Shown in pieces: positions 57,570 through 64,000 of a stretch of 64,000 nt of DNA (its first letter is position 1; each line of letters begins with the position of its first letter). This DNA comes from a virus. The DNA is taken from positions 1-64,000 of IMG/VR virus record IMGVR_UViG_3300029309_000005, one strand, 5' to 3'. A program made the position numbers and the translations under genes. A model generated the notes under the pieces. It saw only the letters and a program-made list of their open reading frames with translations. It was not told the DNA's origin and made no database searches.

Positions 57570-59153
57570 ATGCCGGAGATATTTAATCCAGGCCACAGGC
57601 CAAACTCACCGTTATTTCCTGATGAGTTAGTCTATTGCTCAGTAGATGATGTTGCTAACTTTTTACAATTACCACTACCCGATCCAGTAGCATTGTCTGG
57701 AAATTCTTCTATTGTCGGTAGTAATTTGAAGTTACCAGTATCTGGTGCTAATTATAGAAGATGGAAAATTGAAACAGATGTGTCAATAACAGTATATGAT
57801 GATGCTGATGCTCTAGGTAAAACCTACACTGTCACTGGTGTCGAAAGCGCAGGTAGTGGTGGCAATGTCAATATAATCGTGACAAAAATAGGTGCTGAAT
57901 CATTTACAACTGCTAATAATGCAAAGATACAAGTCAACAGTGCAATCACAAACAGTAATGAAAGAGGTTTGAAAAAAACACAAGTTGAGGCTTTAATTCG
58001 AGAAAAGCAAGATTATATTGATAGTGTATGTCGTATGTCTTGGCGACCAACTTTAGTGTCAGACGAGTATCAGAACTTTACAACATTCAAGCCTTATCGA
58101 AGGAGATACTATACAGATTATGTTGGTGCTATCTATTTGCGTAATAGGTCAATCCAACGCATTCTAAGATTATCTGTGTGGCAAGGTGATAAATATAGAG
58201 AGTTGGGGTCATCTATCGTAAAACTTACTGTAACTGCAACATCAATTGGTGCGTCTGATAAACTGTTTTTATGTCCAGGTGTGCCGCATGTAGCCACATT
58301 AACTAGAGGCAAAACTTCGACTACATGGGATGGCGATTTTGGCAACAAAACAACCGCACAAAATATTGCTAGTCTAATCAATAAAGATAAAGCAACAAGT
58401 AGAGGCGACATAGCAATAGGAACATTACAAGAAAATGGAAAGCAACTAAATGTTGATAATGAGTTTTTAGCAACTGCAAACAGTGATGAAGGAGATGGAA
58501 TCATTATTATCTCATCAATGCGGTCAACAGAAGAAGGGGAGGATTGCACTATTGCTACTACTAATCCTGATGCCTTTGCATTTTCACTAATGTCAGATCC
58601 TCAGAGTAAAATTACTAATGTTGCTGGTTCAAACTTTACAGTCACTGATGCCAGCACTTTTACCTTGCGTCATGGCTTAGTCTTTTACACGTTAGGGGGC
58701 GTTACCTATGTTGCTAGATGTAGTCGTAATGGAAATACCTTTACTGTTCAAGAGGAATTAGTTGCTGGTTTTACAAGTAATTTGGCACTAGATATTGATA
58801 TAAAGCAGTTGAAATTGAAAACTGATGTTATTGATGAGGCTAGACAAAAGGATTGGTGGTCTATGGAGGATAACGGTGCAATTATGTTTAACAACCAATA
58901 TCCCTTTTATGAAAATCACGCAATCAAAGTATCATATATTTATGGTGAAAGATACTTGGAAAAGGTAATCAAAGAGGCATGTATCAAATTAGTCTGCATG
59001 GATATTTACTTAACCGATGATTATACCGTTCTATTTCCTGAAGGAACATCAAACATTGATTTGAATGCTAAAGTTCAAAAATTAGATGAAGAAGTAAAGA
59101 GAATGTTGATACCGTATCAAGAGACAATAATAGTTGCTGGCATGGGTGGTTGA
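57570..59153 (+). CDS. Head-tail adaptor-like protein, enlarged, 527 aa
   Basis: The N-terminal VYCSVDDVANFLQLP and helix EALIREKQDYIDSVCRM..., and the C-terminal VIKEACIKLVCMDIYLTDD ... DEEVKRMLIPYQE, look like the two halves of a gp6-type head-tail adaptor. Large beta-rich inserts (~30-140 and ~230-410) split them, making it about three times the usual size. It would form the ring beneath the portal. The ATG at 57570 with AAGGGG ahead is preferred to an upstream frame that overlaps the previous gene. Confidence 0.6.
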   Translation: MPEIFNPGHRPNSPLFPDELVYCSVDDVANFLQLPLPDPVALSGNSSIVGSNLKLPVSGANYRRWKIETDVSITVYDDADALGKTYTVTGVESAGSGGNVNIIVTKIGAESFTTANNAKIQVNSAITNSNERGLKKTQVEALIREKQDYIDSVCRMSWRPTLVSDEYQNFTTFKPYRRRYYTDYVGAIYLRNRSIQRILRLSVWQGDKYRELGSSIVKLTVTATSIGASDKLFLCPGVPHVATLTRGKTSTTWDGDFGNKTTAQNIASLINKDKATSRGDIAIGTLQENGKQLNVDNEFLATANSDEGDGIIIISSMRSTEEGEDCTIATTNPDAFAFSLMSDPQSKITNVAGSNFTVTDASTFTLRHGLVFYTLGGVTYVARCSRNGNTFTVQEELVAGFTSNLALDIDIKQLKLKTDVIDEARQKDWWSMEDNGAIMFNNQYPFYENHAIKVSYIYGERYLEKVIKEACIKLVCMDIYLTDDYTVLFPEGTSNIDLNAKVQKLDEEVKRMLIPYQETIIVAGMGG

Positions 59154-59417
59154 ATGTTGTTTATTTTTATGGAAAGTTATTGTAAAGAGTTAGCAAAGGC
59201 TTACAAGGATATTGCTAAATCAACTAAGGCTGCAATCACTGGTGAACCTAATTATCAAAAAAATCTAAAGAAAAGGGAAAAAGAACTTGCTGAACAGGAT
59301 GAAATAGAAATAACTGATGAGGAATTGGAGTTATACGTCAAAGCACAGCCTAGCCCTTATCGAATGAAAACTGAAGAAAAACTTGGTAAATTGAAAAAGG
59401 TGATGCTTAATGGCTAA
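59154..59417 (+). CDS. Small charged protein of the neck region, 87 aa
   Basis: Helical and highly charged (EKELAEQDEIEITDEELELYV). Position between adaptor and tail-terminator-like genes suggests a connector or assembly factor; no family recognised. ATG follows the previous stop; a second ATG lies five codons on. Confidence 0.55.
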   Translation: MLFIFMESYCKELAKAYKDIAKSTKAAITGEPNYQKNLKKREKELAEQDEIEITDEELELYVKAQPSPYRMKTEEKLGKLKKVMLNG

Positions 59418-59847
59418 AGATGCAATAGTAGCCATCAGAGACTTATTAGATTCCGATTGGAATTTATCTCCTAAACCTTCAATTGAAGATATTACAGTGT
59501 TAGATCGGGGAGAAGGTAAGCGTGGTAGATTACAAGACCATGACATCATCCGTATCTTTGAAACAGCACACAATGAAGCCCAACCTGAATTACTCTTTGA
59601 TTTTGTAAATATAAATGTAAATCTAACAATTGACATTAGAACTGTTAAAGGTAGAGAAAGATTATCTGAACTGCGAGATGAGGTGCGGAGAATCATTCAT
59701 AAACATAGAAAAGGCAATAATAACGACTTTGACAGGGTTATATTCAAGACCAGAACCGATTTGTCTGATCGTAGTAAGAGGTTCTTTAGATACACTATGC
59801 AAGCGGAAGTAGTGACATTTGCTGATGCTTTAGAAACAATTACATGA
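59410..59847 (+). CDS. Tail terminator/completion-like protein, 145 aa
   Basis: Alpha/beta layout with a central FVNINVNLTIDIRTVKGRERLSELRDEVRRII (~60-92) and an end of RYTMQAEVVTF. This is close to the ~140-residue tail-completion proteins that cap the tail tube in siphoviruses and myoviruses. Assigned mainly by size, fold pattern and its place just before the tail tube gene. Confidence 0.6.
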   Translation: MAKDAIVAIRDLLDSDWNLSPKPSIEDITVLDRGEGKRGRLQDHDIIRIFETAHNEAQPELLFDFVNINVNLTIDIRTVKGRERLSELRDEVRRIIHKHRKGNNNDFDRVIFKTRTDLSDRSKRFFRYTMQAEVVTFADALETIT

Positions 59848-59857
59848 GGAATGAAAG

Positions 59858-62029
59858 ATGGTTGGAACGATATTCAAGGGTGACGTAGCCGAAGTATCTT
59901 GGGGTAAGGAAACAGGCTTGATGATACAAGGAACAGGTTCAGCGAGTGGTTTTGCTCATACTTCAGTTTCAGGAAATACCAGCCTTATCACTGTTGGAAC
60001 TGCTGCTTATTGGCATACTGGGTCTGGCACTGATGTTGAGATTCCAGACAACGCACTTGTAGGGTGCATTATGAGAATTACAGGCGGTGTTAATTTTACA
60101 GGAGATGATTATACTTCTACTCGAAGGGTGTATTATGTGATTGGAAATGATACATCTAATGGAACTATTACTGTTCAGCCAAAGTTGGTAACAGGCACAG
60201 GAACAAATGCTAGTGCAAGCACTATCCTAACACTAGATTCACTAAGATGTCCTACCTTTGAATCTGCAATGACGGATGCTGCACAACAAGTAAAGACAGA
60301 TCAATTCTTTGGACTTCTTGATAACTTTTCTCTACCTGAGCCAGCAATTGATGTTAGAAGGCAACATATCATAGGAATGGGTCGAGATGTAAATGTTTTA
60401 ACATCTGGAAGGGAGACACTAGCGGGTGGCTCATTTACATTAAATGCCCATAGTTTTAGATGGATGAAATATGTCCTTGGAGGGCATGTAGCAAAGAGTG
60501 ATGGCGAGTTTGTAACCGTAGCAGCAGGGCCAGCACCAACCGATAGTGAATTGCCTTTGAATATCAAAGCGGCTACTGCCACATATCAGATTCAACAATA
60601 TCAAACAGGAGATGCAGATACATTAACCGCAGTTTCAACAAGCGCATTGACTGGACTAAGCAATGTTGCTGTTGGCGATCACGCTTTGTTAGGCGATAAA
60701 GCAGGTGCAGATACAGGAACAGACATCACACTAGCAAATATTAGTTCATCACACGTTGCTACTGATGCAAGCAATGGTGGTATTTTCAAGACATTGCACA
60801 CTACAACTGGTGAAGTATTGTTTGGTTCTTTCACAGGCATTACAACAAATGTATTGAACGGATGTGCAAACATTGATGATTTGGCTGTGGCACAAGCACA
60901 AACCAATGGTGCAACAGTATATCTCCTTGCCCCTCTTGCTGACCCAATCGCTCGCAGAGATGTTAGGGTCGATTTAGGCTCTACTATTGCTGGTAAGTTT
61001 GCTGTTGGAGATTACATTCAAATTATTGACAAAGATACTCATACAATTCCAGGTCAAGATGCAACACTACCCACTGTGTTCAAGAATGAAATTAGAAGGG
61101 TCATTGCGGTGGATGGGGATTATGTCTATATTGAAGAACCGTTCTTTTATTCACATGCAGTAGGCTCTGCTGGTGTTGAAAGATTACAGTATTCTTCTGA
61201 TAACTCAAGAGGTAGTCCTAACATTGATGCTACTACTAAAGAATTACAATTTGGTGTTGAGCATACTTTGTTTGGAGACACTACTTTACCTACATTCATG
61301 ATTGAGCAATCATTCAGAAGGGATAATGCAACGCCAGGTGCAGAACAATTGTTAAGACTTTACAATGGCTGCAAAGTTAATTCCTTGGCATTCAACGCTA
61401 ATACTGAAGGTGAAGTTAAGTTACAAGTGGATTATGAAGGTGGCAGACATTACACTGATACTAACCGTGTATTCACTCCACATCGCATGTTTGAAAATAC
61501 TGCAAATACAGCAGTAAATAGAAAAGCAAGTGGTATTGCGATTAATGGTGAAAAACCGTATTTATTCCAAGATTTATCCTTTGAAGTATTTGGGCGACCC
61601 GTTCTAAGAGCAACCCAAATAGAAGTAGGAATAAGCAATAGCAATCAAGCAAGACACTTCATTAGAGGGTATGAAGGAAATACTGTTGATGGTGATCAAG
61701 TGCAATTAGGCGCAGTTCAAATGCCTCTTGACATTACAGAGGCAAAGCGTGAATACACATTTAGTTTCAGTGCTATGATTGAAGATGATCAACTGTGGAA
61801 CCAAATTAGAACTCGAAAGCATCATCAAAACACAAATGACATCACTCTAACTATGAAAAAGCGTGGTAGTAGCAGCACACGTGAGAGCGCAACTGTAACA
61901 ATTGAAGATTATACTATTGTTAGCGCAGATCATCAAATGCCCGATGATAAAGGTGCAGTTATAGTGCAGGTTGAATTAGCGGTTCGACATCTAAAAGTTA
62001 CAGAAAACTCTCCGTATTTCTTACTTTGA
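59858..62029 (+). CDS. Major tail tube protein, large form, 723 aa
   Basis: Beta-rich, with FSLPEPAIDVRRQHIIGMGRDV in the first third and KVNSLAFNANTEGEVKLQVDYEGG, YLFQDLSFEVFGRPVLRAT, then DITLTMKKRGSSSTRESATVTIEDYTI in the last third, as in tail-tube proteins of archaeal tailed viruses. Residues ~210-420 (TGLSNVAVGDHALLG ... DYIQIIDKDTHTIPGQD) look like an inserted beta domain that could project from the tube. Tail tube rings of this type form the DNA conduit. At 723 residues it is far larger than usual. Confidence 0.7.
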   Translation: MVGTIFKGDVAEVSWGKETGLMIQGTGSASGFAHTSVSGNTSLITVGTAAYWHTGSGTDVEIPDNALVGCIMRITGGVNFTGDDYTSTRRVYYVIGNDTSNGTITVQPKLVTGTGTNASASTILTLDSLRCPTFESAMTDAAQQVKTDQFFGLLDNFSLPEPAIDVRRQHIIGMGRDVNVLTSGRETLAGGSFTLNAHSFRWMKYVLGGHVAKSDGEFVTVAAGPAPTDSELPLNIKAATATYQIQQYQTGDADTLTAVSTSALTGLSNVAVGDHALLGDKAGADTGTDITLANISSSHVATDASNGGIFKTLHTTTGEVLFGSFTGITTNVLNGCANIDDLAVAQAQTNGATVYLLAPLADPIARRDVRVDLGSTIAGKFAVGDYIQIIDKDTHTIPGQDATLPTVFKNEIRRVIAVDGDYVYIEEPFFYSHAVGSAGVERLQYSSDNSRGSPNIDATTKELQFGVEHTLFGDTTLPTFMIEQSFRRDNATPGAEQLLRLYNGCKVNSLAFNANTEGEVKLQVDYEGGRHYTDTNRVFTPHRMFENTANTAVNRKASGIAINGEKPYLFQDLSFEVFGRPVLRATQIEVGISNSNQARHFIRGYEGNTVDGDQVQLGAVQMPLDITEAKREYTFSFSAMIEDDQLWNQIRTRKHHQNTNDITLTMKKRGSSSTRESATVTIEDYTIVSADHQMPDDKGAVIVQVELAVRHLKVTENSPYFLL

Positions 62030-62038
62030 TAATGAGGC

Positions 62039-62048
62039 TTTAATATAA
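62039..62048 (+). promoter_or_regulatory. TATA box
   Basis: GCTTTAATATAAAAAA is centred 27 nt before the ATG at 62070, pointing to a leaderless start there rather than the GTG at 62061. Confidence 0.5.
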
Positions 62049-62069
62049 AAAAAAACATGGGTGATAACA

Positions 62070-62429
62070 ATGCGATTAATAGGAACTGTAAATGTTGATG
62101 GTAAAAGAGTGGCTTTAGATTGGAAAGTAAATGGTATATCTGTGCAAGCGGGGCCAGGACTTTCAGCAGATGATGTTAAAGTAATTACTAACTTACCAGC
62201 ATTAGAAGAAGCACCTTTGGGTGGAACTGCACCGATTAAGCCAATTGAAACTAACAGTTGGGATGCCCTAACTGTTACTGAACTTCGTGTTGAATTGACA
62301 AAGCGTGATTTGCCACCTAATGGCAAAAAAGCAGACTTAATTGCACGATTAATCGAAGCAGATTCTGATACAGAAGAAGTTGTTGTAGAAGAAGTAGGAG
62401 AGGATGAGAGTGCCGACTCTGCCGAATAA
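62070..62429 (+). CDS. SAP-domain protein, 119 aa
   Basis: Small N-terminal beta domain (MRLIGTVNVDGKRVALDWKV), then WDALTVTELRVELTKRDLPPNGKKADLIARLIEAD (~65-99), a good SAP motif, and an acidic tail. SAP motifs bind DNA or act as protein adaptors; this is the second in the structural region. Overlaps the next gene by 26 nt. Confidence 0.65.
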   Translation: MRLIGTVNVDGKRVALDWKVNGISVQAGPGLSADDVKVITNLPALEEAPLGGTAPIKPIETNSWDALTVTELRVELTKRDLPPNGKKADLIARLIEADSDTEEVVVEEVGEDESADSAE

Positions 62430-62775
62430 TAATCCATTCGTTTTAAGCAATAGCCCAAAAAGACATGAACTAGAAACACCAGTTGGAACGCTGGTTGTTT
62501 ATGTCAAACCGTTGTCATGGGTAGCACAGCAAGAAGCGATGTCACAATTTGTTTCATTCAAGCCGGATTCAAATGGTGAAGTGTCACCAAACATTGATTT
62601 AGGTGGCTATTGGAAATATGTTTTAACTCAGTGTATCACTAAGACTGAACCTGCTATGTCAAAAGATGATTTGCTTAACTTAACTCCAGAAGTCGGTGCT
62701 GTTGTTAGAACAGTATTGCCCGATCTAAATGACATCATCGGACAGTTTGCTGGTGGTGAAAGCCCTTTGGGTTAA
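62404..62775 (+). CDS. Tail assembly chaperone (gpG-like), 123 aa
   Basis: Located between tail tube and tape measure, the invariant place of tail assembly chaperones. LETPVGTLVVYVKPLSWVAQQEAMSQFVSF is typical of the N-terminal domain of these proteins. It should bind the tape-measure protein and recruit tube subunits. Its last codons contain a slippery CCCTTTG that allows a -1 shift into the next frame. Confidence 0.7.
   Translation: MRVPTLPNNNPFVLSNSPKRHELETPVGTLVVYVKPLSWVAQQEAMSQFVSFKPDSNGEVSPNIDLGGYWKYVLTQCITKTEPAMSKDDLLNLTPEVGAVVRTVLPDLNDIIGQFAGGESPLG
62763..62769 (+). promoter_or_regulatory. Probable -1 ribosomal frameshift site C-CCT-TTG
   Basis: The heptamer fits X-XXY-YYZ in the frame of the gene at 62404 (agC CCT TTG). 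After a -1 shift the frame continues open through the ATG at 62787 to 63140, fusing both chaperones as in the lambda G/GT arrangement. Only two codons separate it from the zero-frame stop. Confidence 0.55.
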
Positions 62776-62786
62776 GTTATGAGGAT

Positions 62787-63140
62787 ATGGTAGCATTCTT
62801 GGATGAAGATTTGCCCGAAGATGAAAAGCCAAAACTGAATCCTCAACAAGCCCTTATTTTATCCTATCAAGCAATGACATTTGGTTTAGGAACGCATTTT
62901 CATTGCCCTCCCCATTTTTGGGATAACATGCCAGCAGATCGGGTTATGTTAGATTATATGATTATGAGAGCCGCAAATGACAAAAAAGCCGAAATGATTG
63001 AGCGTATGAAAAAAGATGCCGAAAGACAAATGAAGAAGGGTCAAGGCAATAAAGGCAGACCTATACGCACAACAAGTGATGGAGAAACACTACATGATTT
63101 TTTTGAACTTCATAATCAAAAATTAATGGGGGATGACTGA
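62787..63140 (+). CDS. Tail assembly chaperone second part (T-like), 117 aa
   Basis: The frame is open upstream to the slippery site, so it is probably made mainly as a G-T-type fusion (about 245 residues in total), not from its own ATG, although GAGG precedes that ATG. Contains LNPQQALILSYQAMTFGLG and a basic charged end (MKKDAERQMKKGQGNKGRP) suited to binding the tape-measure protein. Confidence 0.65.
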   Translation: MVAFLDEDLPEDEKPKLNPQQALILSYQAMTFGLGTHFHCPPHFWDNMPADRVMLDYMIMRAANDKKAEMIERMKKDAERQMKKGQGNKGRPIRTTSDGETLHDFFELHNQKLMGDD

Positions 63141-64000
63141 TGAGTGAACTTGACAAATTCATCGCATCCCAGGCTAAATTAAACACTCTCGCTAAACAGC
63201 AAGGCACAAGCATAAACCTATTGAATCTGAAATATAAGGTTCTCAATAAAACTCTAGGGCCATTTTACAAGTTGTATGTTGATATTCAAAATGCTGTTGA
63301 TACTACGAATGACTTATTTGAGAAATTTACTAAAACTACTGAGGAATTGGGAGAGGTTACTGAAGAAGCACTGACCCCATTTCAGTTATTTCTAAAAACA
63401 TTTAGACAAATCAATACTTTGATGTTTTTTGTGTTAGGTGCTTTTACGTTAATTGGTGCAGCCATTTATTTATTGACTCAACAATTTGGAGGGGGGGAGG
63501 CTGCCGCTTCTACCTTTGGAATGGTAATTGATGCAGGTAAGGCTATTTTAGAGGCTTTTATGGGGGTTGTAAGCGCAATAGGTGAAGCATTAGGCGCAAT
63601 AGATTTTGAGGCTACAACTGGAATATTCATTATAATTTTAGAAACTATATTTGGCTTATTAGGAAATATATTGACAATTTACTTTACACTAATTGCAGCA
63701 ATCTTAAACGGTATTGCTGACATAGTTACTCGAATGAATGAAGAAGGTATGCTTCAAAGAGTAGTTGATGCTTTTGGAGTATTCTTTGGCCTTGTTGGTA
63801 TGGCTTTAGGAATAATCAAAGACGCATTTGATGATGTTGGATTTAACATGGATTCCTTAATATCTGGAATAAATATGGTAGTATCAGGATTTGTTGACTT
63901 CTTATTTAATAGTGGCATTATCGACTTTGCAGTTAAAGTGATTGAATATGTAGCAGTAATTGGTGGAGTTATTGCTGTTTTATTCGCAAGTTTTATCTCA
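63140..64000 (+). CDS. Tape measure protein, N-terminal part (runs off right edge)
   Basis: Starts at an ATG overlapping the previous TGA (ATGA) and is open for 287 codons to the window end. The first ~90 residues are helical (QAKLNTLAKQQGTSINLLNL), followed by several hydrophobic helices (INTLMFFVLGAFTLIGAAIYLL, IFIIILETIFGLLGNILTIYF, VVDAFGVFFGLVGMALGII), typical of the membrane-active regions of tape-measure proteins. It sets tail length and may help DNA cross the host membrane. Confidence 0.8.
   Translation, partial: MSELDKFIASQAKLNTLAKQQGTSINLLNLKYKVLNKTLGPFYKLYVDIQNAVDTTNDLFEKFTKTTEELGEVTEEALTPFQLFLKTFRQINTLMFFVLGAFTLIGAAIYLLTQQFGGGEAAASTFGMVIDAGKAILEAFMGVVSAIGEALGAIDFEATTGIFIIILETIFGLLGNILTIYFTLIAAILNGIADIVTRMNEEGMLQRVVDAFGVFFGLVGMALGIIKDAFDDVGFNMDSLISGINMVVSGFVDFLFNSGIIDFAVKVIEYVAVIGGVIAVLFASFIS

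Noticed and set aside
1-64000. tRNA genes, integrase or insertion sequences
   Set aside because: I looked for these and saw no cloverleaf ending in CCA, no integrase or transposase motif and no terminal inverted repeats; absence is by eye only.

Overview
The window looks like about two thirds of the genome of a tailed, HK97-fold double-stranded DNA virus of a marine archaeon, most likely a magrovirus-like virus of Marine Group II (Poseidoniales). Three observations support this. It encodes a group II (thermosome) chaperonin. Transcription units begin with TATA boxes about 27 nt upstream of ATG, which is the archaeal leaderless arrangement. It also carries a complete tailed-virus head and neck module: small and large terminase, zinc-ribbon portal, prohead protease, HK97-like major capsid protein, adaptor, tail terminator, tail tube, tail assembly chaperones and tape measure. 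Host assignment is inference; no host gene or tRNA is present.

Layout. Positions 1-17603 form a leftward operon of tightly overlapping, mostly unknown genes. Many are small zinc-ribbon proteins, together with a thermosome, an SF1 (UvrD/Rep-like) helicase, a possible TFB-like protein and, at the left edge, a DNA-ligase-like gene with a degenerate active site. Positions 17604-18529 are a non-coding divergent control region with tandem short repeats, a GC-rich segment that could fold as a large RNA closed by a 13-bp helix, and long T-tracts. Positions 18530-31520 form a rightward array of accessory genes. Positions 32111-41276 hold membrane proteins, a Ras-like GTPase, a probable small terminase and low-complexity virion-type proteins. 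Positions 42589-64000 hold the packaging, head and tail genes, ending inside the tape-measure gene.

The most striking feature is the accessory array. At least a dozen unrelated proteins start with the same short amphipathic peptide, consensus F-D-x-A-W-x-L-L-K-x-P, followed by quite different domains: HExxH metallopeptidase-like (two), GNAT acetyltransferase-like, ParB-like, ADP-ribosyltransferase-like (two), kinase-like, zinc-binding and unknown. Related peptides occur inside a 502-residue polyprotein, inside a basic virion-type protein, at the N-termini of two DNA methyltransferases, and in looser form at the N-termini of the prohead protease and major capsid protein. I infer a modular capsid-targeting tag that packages effector proteins for injection with the genome, analogous to T4 internal proteins and Alt, and P1 Dar proteins. 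The tag is also conserved as DNA, and its ATGA start supplies the stop codon of the gene before it, so each gene behaves as an exchangeable cassette.
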